A stretch of DNA of 64,000 nt from Siphonodentalium dalli. Taxonomy: Eukaryota > Mollusca > Scaphopoda > Gadilida > Siphonodentaliidae. A program made the translations under genes and the position numbers. The notes beneath the pieces were generated by a model. That model searched no databases, was not told the DNA's origin, and was given only the letters and a program-made list of their open reading frames with translations. Below, one piece after another: positions 54,233 through 63,620 of the stretch; the stretch's first letter is position 1, and each line of letters begins with the position of its first letter. The stretch lies in assembly GCA_032622095.1 (NCBI GenBank), contig CP136062.1, positions 150,840,875 to 150,904,874 on the forward strand. Reading direction: 5' to 3'.

Positions 54233-54627
54233 GTGACCCGCCATATCAAATCCAGTCATAAGTCAGGATTTTTTTTACCCTGTGCCAATGCATTCTCTTA
54301 TATATGCGAGTCGACCATTTTTGTTTCTTACAATTTTTAGGACATAAAATAAAAAAACATCCATTACACTGCAGGGAGCCCCACACATATATAGAAGCAT
54401 ATAGAAGAGTGTCGTCTGCTCATGTTTCTCTGGGGCTCTGTATGGGTGAAATTATAAAATTGTTAAAGAATACAAGAAAAATTTACTAAAATTTACTAAA
54501 ATTGTTAGCCAATGCATTCTCTTATATATGCGAGGCGACCTATGGTCGACTCGCATATATAAGAGAATGCATTGGCACAGGGTAAAAAAAATCCCGACTT
54601 ATGACTGGATTTGATAAGGCGGGTCAC
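54233..54627. mobile_element. GTGACCCGCC-type MITE, one hairpin deleted
   Basis: GTGACCCGCCATATCAAATC to GATTTGATAAGGCGGGTCAC. The first hairpin stops at GCGAGTCGACCAT and continues with TTTTTGTTTC; the second is intact. Interior as in 26691-27143. Confidence 0.82.
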
Positions 54628-54919
54628 ATTTATTTATGACACAAATTCTTTGCATCCTTGTTGTAAAAGATGAATGTAAATTTCAGAAGTTTCAATATCC
54701 CATTGATGATGATTGATCTGACTTCTATATTAACTCAAAGGCCTGGACCAGTATCTTAATGAATATTAGATAGTATATCAAGGAATATTAGACAGTATCT
54801 TGTATATTTTATTTTTATATCAATGCAATCGACTTACACTTGGGAGTGTAATGAAGCTGAATTTAAACCCTGTTTAGGGCCATCATACATCTTCTTAGCA
54901 TGAGGACGGGACGGTTACT

Positions 54920-55040
54920 ATTTAACCCCTTCTATACAAGCCTGATTATAGTGTGCCTGTCATTTGCAGAATGAGGTCCCAAGAGGGTGAATTTAGTTAT
55001 GTTATCCCTCATAGCAGGCTAGCATCACCAAATTCATCTG
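54920..55040. mobile_element. Fused fragments of TTAA and hAT-like MITEs
   Basis: TTAACCCCTTCTATACAAGC (TTAA-type end) passes into CTGATTATAGTGTGCCTGTC and a half unit of the hAT-like MITE. Confidence 0.6.
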
Positions 55041-55058
55041 CATGCCACATTGGACACA

Positions 55059-55165
55059 CAGTAATGCTCTAATTAATCGACTCCTTAAACACAGCAGAAT
55101 TATGGTTAACTTTTCAGGATTTAGTCGGAAATAAGGCTTGTTGCCATTCATCGGAAAGCTCTCGG
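55059..55165. mobile_element. Left half of a mariner-like MITE
   Basis: CAGTAATGCTCTAATTAATC up to GGAAAGCTCTCGGGG; the right arm is replaced by another repeat. Confidence 0.78.
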
Positions 55166-55420
55166 GGCTCGGGCGTGGCAAAATATGCTCGTGGAAATTC
55201 CAACAAAAAGAGCCATATCACTCAGGTGAAAATTATAGGGCAGAACCCGAATTCGAACTTGACCTGTATTTTGTGCTAGTAAACCCACATATCAAATTTT
55301 ATTCCATCCAGTGGACAAAATTAAAAGTTATCATCTGGAAACCAAAAGCAAAAACTGTCTGACGGATGGAAGAACAGGCGGACTGACCAATAACATAATA
55401 AAACGGGCGTATCAAAATAA
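55166..55420. repeat. Mollusc-type retroelement tail (degenerate)
   Basis: GGGCAGAACCCGAATTCGAA, CTTGACCTGTATTTTGTGCT, AACCCACATATCAAATTTTA and CTGTCTGACGGATGGAAGAA. Related to 45160-45560. It ends about 28 bp from the exon b donor. Confidence 0.5.
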
Positions 55421-55447
55421 ATGCCAGTGCACTGTTACTGTACTTAC

Positions 55448-55704
55448 GCTAAGATGCTGGACAGGTGGAACATTTCTGCAGTAAGGTATGACATGTAAGC
55501 AAGTACAAAGATGAAAAGTGGTTCTGCAACTCGAATCCGTTTTGTGTATTTCGTTATGAAGCCAGTGAAGAACCCGAACATAATTCCGATGAGAGTGCCA
55601 CCCAAGGCGACAATGAAGAAACTGATGATTCCTAGAACGATGTCCAAGGCAATGAGATGCTCATTTCCGATTTCCAAGAATCCTTCTATCATATGATACA
55701 CCAC
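55448..55704 (-). CDS. SLC9A3-like: NHE exon b: membrane helices, FIFVLAYMSYLTAEMFHLS
   Basis: 257-bp exon, phase 0 in and 2 out. The acceptor is TATTTCAG then GTGGTG and the donor is TTAGC then GTAAGT. It continues directly from the previous exon to read VTVVVYHMIEGF, matching the conserved VTVVLYH stretch of NHEs. It then encodes a helix around ISFFIVALGGTLIGIMFGF, a short basic loop KYTKRIRV, and AEPLFIFVLAYMSYLTAEM, the segment aligned with the acidic transport helix of the family. It ends HLSSILA with the last codon split across the intron. Length and phase are as expected for an NHE. Confidence 0.95.
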
Positions 55705-55865
55705 CTGAAATAAATATAGTTAGTGAATTACTACATTGACCAATACCATGCATATGATTGCAGCCCTCAAAATTAGGAAAAATCAATTAAATAATCATTC
55801 AAGCCTTTCACCAGTTCAGATCATGTACTTTTTATGGCAGTTATTCATTTCCATCAAATTGTATA

Positions 55866-56074
55866 CAGTAATGCCCTAAATAATCGACTGCTTAACACCA
55901 AAGCAGAATTACGGGAAACTTTTCATGATTTAGTAGGAAATATGGCTTGTCGCCATTCATCGGAAAGCTGAGAGCTTTCCAATGAATGGCAACAAGCCAT
56001 ATTTCTGATTAAATCCTGAAAAGTTACCAATAATTCTTCTGTGGTTAAGGAGTCAATTATTTAGGGCATTACTG
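55866..56074. mobile_element. Mariner-like palindromic MITE with TA TSD
   Basis: CAGTAATGCCCTAAATAATC to GGGCATTACTG. The loop is GCTGAGAGC. Confidence 0.87.
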
Positions 56075-56211
56075 TACTTGCTAAGAACGCTACTCCCAAA
56101 ATTTCCCTTAAAAACGTATGATCACACTAATTTTTTTGACATTTTAATTGTTATATAATATGAATGATGTAGTCATCAGATAGTATAGATTCATTCATGT
56201 GGTGTACTAGC

Positions 56212-56562
56212 TTAAAGACATATTATGGACTTGTTCGGAGGTGCTATGTCAACTGGAGTGAATATATCACTGTACTAACATCGCCGAAAATCTCAAAGAA
56301 ATCGACCATACCACTCCATAGAAAACATCATCTGAACTACGCTCAATTGTAAATATTTATATCTCGATTCGGGATGCAACAATGGGTGAAAAACTAATGC
56401 AAAAATTATTTTTCCATCGAGACTTATTGCATTTAATTAATATATAAGAATGACTGTGTGTAGTAAATTTGGATTAATATTCGTAAAAATAACTACTTTG
56501 ATCAAGAGTATTTTCTCCATTTCTAATTGATCACCCTTCAGGAGTGTTGCACATAACTTTAA
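56212..56562. mobile_element. TTAA-bounded 370-bp element (copy 3)
   Basis: TTAAAGACATATTATGGACT to GTTGCACATAACTTTAA. Matches 28717-29088 with an internal deletion near the left end. Confidence 0.7.
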
Positions 56563-56634
56563 CAATTAAGTAGTTTTCTGTGTAGTTCCATCTAAACTTT
56601 CTATATCCTGAGATAGGGTAGGCGTTGAAACCCC

Positions 56635-57033
56635 TTAACCCTTTACCCAACAAACCGGCCATAACCGGCCAAATAAAGCTTCAACAGCCTAAAATATCTT
56701 CGGTCTGTCTCAATAGAACCATACAAATATGGATATCATTGGAACCGGCTCCTTGACCACATTGTGATAGTTACAGTTATGCCCTGTGCCAATGCATTCT
56801 CTTATATATGCGAGTCGACCATAGGTCGCCTCGCATATATAAGAGAATGCATTGGCCTAAACAAATATTTTTTTAACACTTTTTACCATTTTTTCTTACA
56901 TTCTTTAACAATTTTATAATTTTTAATGTGTTAAGCCAATGCATTCTCTTATATATGCGAGGCGACCTATGGTCGACTCGCATATATAAGAGAATGCATT
57001 GGCACAGGGCCCTTCTGTTGGGTAAAGGGTTAA
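56635..57033 (+). mobile_element. TTAA MITE, CCCTTTACCCAACA family (copy 7)
   Basis: TTAACCCTTTACCCAACAAA to TGTTGGGTAAAGGGTTAA. Two full hairpins; among the best-preserved copies. Confidence 0.92.
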
Positions 57034-57266
57034 TATGGTTTTATACAGCACACTACACATTATAGGTGGGAGAGTTCAATGGAAGCCTTTAATGGTGAAA
57101 TTGAAATCCATTTCTAAGGGCTTATATTCCTTGATGGAGATAAAATTGCCCATCCCTTTTATTGAAATTCTATGGCATCTGAAGCCCTACCCTTATTATA
57201 TCGATGTCAACAAATTGGTGCATGATACACGTCACAATTACACGCACACTAATGGGACCAAGCCAG
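57034..57266 (+). other. Open stretch without recognised domain
   Basis: About 75 codons from 57035 read SISKGLYSLMEIKLPIPFIE and YYIDVNKLVHDTRHNYTHTN. It looks protein-like but has no partner exon, and it runs into a MITE. It could be a fossil of a transposon protein. I do not recognise it. Confidence 0.2.
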
Positions 57267-57850
57267 GAAATTGTGTGTCTGACATTTGCAGAATGAGGTC
57301 CCCAAAGGGTGAATATAGTGACGCTATCCTGCATGGGACCTCATTCTGCTATGGGAGGCCTAGGATCAGATTAAAGATCCCCAGTTGAAGTTGGTGATGT
57401 TAACAGTGATGTTCACCCAAAAAAGTCACCTCAATTTAATATGCATTTTAACATCTGCAAATTAGGGGATATAGAAACTGAACAGAAGGGAAATAAAATT
57501 AAAATCAATGTTAATTTGAGGCAATAGATACTTCCCAGAAGATGAGGCCTAAGCAGAATGAGGTCCACAGAGGGTGAATTTGGTGATGCTAGCCCACTGT
57601 GCAGGATAACATCACTAAATTCACCCTCTGTGGACCTTATGGTGCAAATATCAGACACACTATCTCTTGGCTCTAATGGAACATATCGAGATTCCATCAA
57701 GAGGATATTGGAAGATTTGCATCTTTTGGTCTAGATGTCACCATAATGTCAGAAAACAATTTTGACATACAGTATTTTGCCATTATCGTCTGATGTCATC
57801 AACTTCTGTATGGTTTTATCCTCAAATTATCCAACTATTGACCTATTTGA
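57267..57850. repeat. Long hAT-like MITE plus flank, partner of 39.2-39.96 kb
   Basis: TGTGTCTGACATTTGCAGAA, a shortened first unit, GGGGATATAGAAACTGAACA, a second unit ending AATATCAGACACACTATCTC, then CTCTAATGGAACATATCGAG and the shared flank. Confidence 0.65.
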
Positions 57851-58786
57851 AGTTGAACAGAAATTCTAAATTTATTAGCACAATTTGTCTTTAACTCTTG
57901 ATATGAGGCTTATTTTTGTCTTCCTATTCTGTTTATATATTGGACAATACCAAGATTATACACCTTGATTCTGACTGAGGCATGATTGTATCCACCATTT
58001 ATCACACATCTTTCCTACCTACTTCATTAACTTCACACCTTTCTCATCCATGCATGCACTTGTCCAACTTTATTCCCAACATCTATGAGAGAATACAGAA
58101 CTATAGTTAGTTAAATTCCCACTTCTTAACCCTATAGCTGTCTGCATTGCCTATGGCTTGTTATCCCATCCTCATTTGAACTGTTAGTTTGGCAATGTTT
58201 AAATTGTCAATGTTCTGTTCTGTTGTTTAAAAAAAAATAAAATATTGTTTTATACACTAAATAAGGTGTGCTGAAAATTGTGAACATCCATTTTGCAAGA
58301 ATTGATATAAATTAAACCTTTGGGCTGAGGTGAGTTTTAGCCTCACTTTTAGGTCATATGTCCACAGCAAAATTCCCAGCTTTAATACCAGTGATCTCTA
58401 ACACTGTGGCCTGTTGTTGATTGCTCCCAGCTTGAGTGGACTGGCCTGCATACCAACATTTGGCTAGTTCCTTGATGTAACAGTTCATGGTAATCGCTTC
58501 TTGCCATTTTCTAGCACACACATAACATACTAGTAATGTTGAGATTCTTGAAGCAGTATTGAACTCAATTGAATTGCCATTCGAGCTTTTTACTAGTTCA
58601 GATCATCTACATGTACGTTTTATGGCAGTTATTCATTTCCACTCAATCTGTATACTTGCTCTTTCCCCTTCTAAAACTATGATTAAACTCAATAAAGTAA
58701 TCTTTTTGACATTTTTATTGTTATATAATATACTTGATGTGGTCTTCAGCTAGCATAGATTCCTTCAGGTGGTACGGTACACTATA
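57851..58786. other. Unassigned intronic stretch
   Basis: No exon recognised. GAGCTTTTTACTAGTTCAGA and TATGGCAGTTATTCATTTCC (58581-58641) resemble 55800-55860 (CTTTCACCAGTTCAGATCAT, TATGGCAGTTATTCATTTCC), so about 100-200 bp is duplicated beside the two mariner-like MITEs. Confidence 0.45.
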
Positions 58787-59019
58787 CAGTAATGCCCTAA
58801 TTAATCGACTCCTTAACCACAGCAGAATTATGGGTAACTTTGCAGGATTTAGTCGGAAATATGGCTTGTTGCCATTCATAGGAAAGCTGTCCCTTAGCAA
58901 CAAGACATATTTTCTGAGAGCTTTCGGATGAATGGCAACAAGACATATTTCCGACTAAATCCTGAAAAGTTACCCATAATTCTGCTGTGGTTAAGCAGTC
59001 GATTAATTAGGGCATTACT
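58787..59019. mobile_element. Mariner-like MITE with altered centre
   Basis: CAGTAATGCCCTAATTAATC to GATTAATTAGGGCATTACT. The centre has an extra AGCAACAAGACATATTTTCT duplicate. Confidence 0.82.
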
Positions 59020-59104
59020 AGTAGCTGTACCTTGTGGAACAATCTTCCCAATGATTTCAGACTTACGTGTGATGTTATGGAATTCTTTTAAAAACTCACC
59101 TTTT
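59020..59104. repeat. 85-bp segment duplicated at 61827-61911
   Basis: AGTAGCTGTACCTTGTGGAA through TTCTTTTAAAAACTCACCTT is virtually identical beside two different mariner-like MITEs. Confidence 0.88.
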
Positions 59105-60033
59105 GCATTCAACCTTATGACAGACGAAGGATTCATTAGTGTTAATCCTCATTACTGTTTTATTACATTGGTTGATAGTTCACTGCTTTGAGTGCCTTTT
59201 GTTACCCTTTAATCTGTATCAACTAATCAATTATAAGATGATGATACTATAAATTTGGTTCTCATGTCACTCCTGTGTTTTTGAATTAGAATTCCGATTT
59301 TGGGGTAAAAACAAAATGGAAATTGTTTTTGGCTATTTTCGAGAAAAAAAATGGACATTGGCCAATTTGGCCTACATGTATGACAGCGTGATCCCTGGTG
59401 TGCATGTAGTCACAATGATCGCATGAGTTTCTTTTTGGTAATAGTAACATGTGTGATGTATGTGTGTCTGAACCTGGCTAATAAATCAATGGTGCCAAGA
59501 TTAGCCCATGTGATTTGATCCGAAGTAAAACAGAATAATAGTGCAAAGGAACCTATTAAACCGTTATGTTATCAACTTGGTCAAAATAGAAATGCATTAG
59601 ATATAAGATTCCTCATAAAGTGCTCCAAAGAACCCTATATTATTCCCTAAAATATTCCAGACACTCAATAAATATCACCAAGACAGTATGATTACACCAA
59701 CAAGAGGAAATAGTATCCTGTCCAATGTATGCTATTGATCAAACAGATAAATAGGGTACAGGGAGAGCTCGTTACTGAGTACATCTGTACCAGGATGAAA
59801 CAGATATGACAATGGATCGTAACATCGGAGTAGTTTTCATAAGAGGAGAATGTATGCTATCCCTGCTGTCATCACGTTTTACTGTGTATGAAAAACTTTA
59901 TGGCTTAAACACTGTACACACTAACATTTTGTGAGATTGTTCTCTGAGTGTTCACCCTATTGTTCTCTGAGTGTTCACCCTATTGATGTTATGTGTGACT
60001 CCATCAATGACAGAGATTTAACCAAGAACTCCT
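59105..60033. other. Unassigned intronic stretch
   Basis: Small tandem repeat TTGTTCTCTGAGTGTTCACC (twice, 59938-59981). No exon recognised. Confidence 0.4.
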
Positions 60034-60400
60034 TTAACCCTTTCAGTGCCAGGTCCGATTTTTGCATCAACCCATATACCCTGTGCCAATGATAGGTCGC
60101 CTCGCATATATAAGAGAATGCATTGGCCTAACAATTTTTCATCATTTGTTATTATTTTTTACAATTTTTTACAATTTTAATAATTTTTTCTTATATTCTT
60201 TAACAGACTTATTTTGTAGGTTTAGTGCCAGGGAATCTTACGTTTTTCATGGGCATAAAAATTATTACTATGAATAGTTGGTGATAGTTATTGAGTTATA
60301 ACATGCCCCTAAGGTTTTATCCAGTTTTTAGATTCGCTATAGCATTGCTTAAGCATACCCGAAAAAAATCTATAAAAAAAACAAAAAAAAAAACAAAAAA
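60034..60400. mobile_element. TTAA MITE, CCCTTTCAGTGCCAGG family (right end lost)
   Basis: TTAACCCTTTCAGTGCCAGG, half a hairpin (CCAATGATAGGTCGCCTCGC), then the A/T-rich body shared with 9272-9708, fading near 60400. Confidence 0.75.
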
Positions 60401-60581
60401 AAGCCAAATTTTTTGTGTTGCAGACATTGACCATATGGAAAACATCCACATTTTTCAGATTTCCTTAGCCGTGGGGCAATAAAGAGAATTTAGTTTTAAT
60501 TTATCATAACGCAGTATAACAAAGACAATTTGGTTTATAGTTGTGTCATTTTATAAATTATATCATGCCATGGGACATATA

Positions 60582-60836
60582 CAAGCCTTGAAATAGTGTG
60601 CCTGTCATTTGCAGAATGAGGTCCCCAGAGGGTGAATTTAGTGATGCTACCCCCGCATAGCGGGCTAACATCACCAAATTCACCCTCTGGGGACCTCATT
60701 CTGCTTACACCTCAGCAGAATGAGGTTCCCAGAGGGTGAATTTGGTGATGCTACCCCGCTATGCGGGGTAGCATCACTAAATTCACCCTCTGTGAACCTC
60801 ATTCTGCAAATGACAGACACACTATTTCATTGCTTG
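60582..60836. mobile_element. 255-bp hAT-like MITE with 8-bp TSD (one mismatch)
   Basis: CAAGCCTTGAAATAG to CTATTTCATTGCTTG, flanked by GACATATA and GCCATATA. It ends 174 bp from the exon a donor. Confidence 0.88.
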
Positions 60837-61010
60837 GCCATATATGATATGATAAGTATAGCTTCAAAGTTATGGATCATGTATCTATGAGCGCACTATA
60901 TATATATATATGCGGAATATTGTGCATCCAAAACAATCTTGCCGACTCCGTGATTAGTCGTGTGGCAATAAAGAGCATTTAGTTTAGTTAATCTCGATAT
61001 GCAAACTTAC

Positions 61011-61480
61011 CACAGTGACACCATCATTGAGCAAGGATTCCCCGAAAACGATTATATACAACATCTCATTAACATGTATCTCTTCAAATACTGCTAACAC
61101 GGCCACTGGATCCACGGCAGAAATAAGAGCACTAAAGATGATGAAATGAAGAAACGGAATCTCGATAGGTCCAATCCATCCGAATTTATATACGGCGTAC
61201 AATGATAAACCAATCCCGGCAGTGTTAAAAAGAGTATTAACCACTGCCAACAGTAAAATAGTTCCAAAATTGTTGAAGAATGATCTGTTCGGCATAAAAT
61301 ATCCTGCGTCGAATATAATCGGTGGGAGGAGGAACAGAAAGAACGTGTCGGCGCTGAGGGTGTACTGGTCGACGCTGGCAGCATGTCCGAAGTAGAGGAT
61401 GAGGCCCACGGCGATGCCAAGAATAATGAGCAGACAACTTTCTGGACAGATGGTTGGAAGCTGGTGGTACAAATGAAATC
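61011..61480 (-). CDS. SLC9A3-like: NHE exon a: membrane helices with [10 protein letters not shown] and FGESLLND
   Basis: 470-bp exon entering with one base already used and ending in phase 0. The acceptor is TTTTTCAG before GATTTC and the donor is GTG then GTAAGT. The encoded run begins [17 protein letters not shown] and crosses several hydrophobic segments: a helix after PESC, a helix around [17 protein letters not shown], a helix around [12 protein letters not shown], and [18 protein letters not shown]. It ends at [12 protein letters not shown], whose Asn-Asp pair corresponds to the essential Na+/H+ site of the family (Asp267 region of human NHE1). Overlapping open frames on the same strand are shadows. 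This is the most 5' exon visible; the preceding exon lies outside the window. Confidence 0.96.
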
Positions 61481-61656
61481 CTGAAAAAGTTTTAAAAAAA
61501 AATTTATTAACATTTTGAATGGCACCATGTTTATGATGTTATATCAAGGAACCAGTCAATCTGAGGCAACCATCTGGATCGATGCAGAAAAGATCAGATG
61601 GTAAATTACTGACACTCCTCAAGTCCAGTCATCGCTTTCTGTTTTGCTAGCACCTA

Positions 61657-61826
61657 CAGTAATGCCCTAATTAATAGACTGCTTAACCACAGCAGAATTA
61701 TGGGTAACTTTTCAGGATTAGGGAGAGCTTTCCGATGAACGGCAACAAGCCATATTTCCGACTAAATCCTGAAAAGTTACCTATAATTCTGCTGTGGTTA
61801 AGCAGTCGATTAATTAGGGCATTACT
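61657..61826. mobile_element. Mariner-like MITE with lost centre
   Basis: CAGTAATGCCCTAATTAATA to AATTAGGGCATTACT; the left arm breaks at TTTTCAGGATTAGGGAGAGC. Confidence 0.82.
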
Positions 61827-61911
61827 AGTAGCTGTACCTTGTGGAACAATCTTCCCAATGATTTCAGACTTACGTGTGATGTTATGGAATTCTTTTAAAA
61901 ACTCACCTTAG
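61827..61911. repeat. Partner of the 59020-59104 duplication
   Basis: The same 85 bp follow the MITE right arm, then switch to a hAT-like MITE. Confidence 0.88.
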
Positions 61912-62325
61912 GAGTCCCCAAAGGGTGCATTTTGTGATGCTATCCTGCACAGTGGGCTAGCATCACCAAATTCACCCTCTTGTGACCTCATTCTGCATGG
62001 CCTCTGCTCTCCTATGAGAGACATGGACTCAGATTGAAGTTCCCAAATGGTGAATATTATGATGTAAACCCATTGGGAACCTCGATTATGCAATATGTCG
62101 TCTGACAATTTGGGGATATAGAGAAACTAAACTAAAAAAAAGAGAATCTTTGTGAACAAGGTTTCTATAGAAATTTTATAATAAAGAAACTTTGCGGAGA
62201 AGATGAAGCCTAAGAAGAATGAGGTCCCCAGAGGGTGAATTTAGTGATACTAGCCCGCTATGCGGGATAGCATCACTAATTCACCCTCTGGGGACCTCAT
62301 TCAGCAAATGATAGGTATATTTACA
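61912..62325. mobile_element. Long-form hAT-like palindromic MITE
   Basis: First unit AGTCCCCAAAGGGTGCATTT, interior GACATGGACTCAGATTGAAG and TTTGGGGATATAGAGAAACT, second unit ending ACCTCATTCAGCAAATGATA. The interior variant matches 1923-2370 and 63243-63530. Confidence 0.72.
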
Positions 62326-62334
62326 CTTAAAACT

Positions 62335-62600
62335 AATAAACCCTTCCACGACTGGAGCTTCCTGAAATTTTGTGTAAACCCTGTGCCAATGCATTCTCTT
62401 ATATATGTGAATCGCCCTTAGGGCACCTCTCATATATAAGAGAATGTACTGGCCTAACAATATTTACAGTGACTTTATAAGCCAGTGCATTCTCTTATAT
62501 ATGCGATGCTTCCTATGGGAGACTCGCATGTATAAGAGAACGCACTGGCCCCAGGATATTTAATGCTGCACCAGCGCAGCTCCCATCATGAAAGGGTTAA
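62335..62600. mobile_element. TTAA MITE, CCCTTCCACGACTGGA family
   Basis: AATAAACCCTTCCACGACTG to CATCATGAAAGGGTTAA. Two hairpins. Confidence 0.8.
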
Positions 62601-63073
62601 TACAGTAGAACTAACTCCAAACCTGTGATAAATCAGTGCTAATTGCTGCATGAATTAGAGCTGTCAATCATGAGATATTTATTGCATTTCGCTCTCTACA
62701 AATGAACCAAAAGTTCACCCTCATCCATCAAACAATAATTATATTTGTCGCCTTAGCTTATGATAAATTGACAGGCTGATGAATATAGCGTAGTGGTGGG
62801 GAGAGATATAACAAATTATAACGATGTGTTCAGGCCAACATTTATGACTGCATCAGCTTTCTGCATACATCACATATCCCAACATGTCATGTATACTCAG
62901 CAAAAAGTTTGAATCCTGATAGAATGATGGCTCATAGCAGCATATAGGTAGTATAGAGGTAGCATACAGGTAGTATACAGGTAGTAAGTATATCCTACCA
63001 GTTTTATTGGACCAAATGACTAATAATGTTTGTTTTAATATTATACCAATATGTCACCACACTTACATGTATT
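62601..63073. other. Unassigned stretch upstream of exon a
   Basis: Contains short tandem TAGTATACAGG/TAGCATACAGG units near 62947-62990. No N-terminal NHE exon seen. Confidence 0.4.
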
Positions 63074-63243
63074 ATAACCCTTCCATGACTGGAGCTTCCT
63101 GAAATTTTGCGTAAACCCTGTGCCAATGCATTCTCTCATAGATGCGAGTCTCCCATAGGGAGCCTCGCATATATAAGAGAATACATTGGCCTAACAATAG
63201 TTACCTTGAAATTGTAAGCCAGTGCATTCTCGTATATATTCTT
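63074..63243. mobile_element. Truncated TTAA MITE joined to a hAT-like MITE
   Basis: ATAACCCTTCCATGACTGGA, one full hairpin, then the second stops at GCATTCTCGTATATATTC and continues into AATAGATTCTACTATAG of a long hAT-like MITE. Confidence 0.75.
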
Positions 63244-63620
63244 CAAATAGATTCTACTATAGTATTTCTTTTTTAGTTTAGTTTCTCTATATCCCCAAAT
63301 TGGCAGACGACACATTGCATTATTGAGGTTCCCAATGGGTGTACATCGCAATATTCACCATTTGGGAACTTCAATCTGAGTCTATGTTTCCCATAGCAGA
63401 TGATGCCATGTAGAATGAGTTCCCCAGAGGGTGAATTTGATGATGCTAGCCCACTATACGGGATAGCGTCAGTAAATTCACCCTCTGGTGAACTAATTCT
63501 GCATATGACAGACACACTAAACTCAGAAGATGAATTTGGTTACGCTATATCCCACTGTGCAGGGTAGCATCAATAAATTCACCCTCTGGGGACATCTTCC
63601 GGCAAATGTCCAGCACCGTA
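63244..63620. mobile_element. Partial long-form hAT-like MITE plus extra unit
   Basis: Interior TTCTCTATATCCCCAAATTG and ATCTGAGTCTATGTTTCCCA, a palindromic unit ending TGACAGACACACTAAACTCA, then a further half unit ending GTCCAGCACCGTATTTTTAG. Confidence 0.65.

Larger units (their letters stand above)
3644..61480 (-). other. SLC9A3-like: Sodium/hydrogen exchanger gene (SLC9A2/3/5 type), partial at 5' end
   Basis: Gene-level entry. Eleven exons with consensus splice sites encode about 900 residues of an electroneutral Na+/H+ antiporter. The order is membrane domain, CHP-binding-like helix, then a long phosphorylatable cytosolic tail. NHE hallmarks are present: [48 protein letters not shown] and YGGIRGGIAF. 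The segments ILALTFCGIS, SYLTAEM and a RRxS site followed by FARL place it nearer vertebrate NHE3/NHE2/NHE5 than NHE1. The start codon and first membrane helix are not in the window. Known role of the family: sodium uptake and acid extrusion at the (often apical) plasma membrane. The exact paralogue is inferred. Confidence 0.95.

Noticed and set aside
59020-59191. C-terminal piece of a LINE reverse transcriptase (WNSF motif in one frame)
   Set aside because: Only a few residues look similar, the spacing does not fit, and no upstream transcriptase motifs are present.
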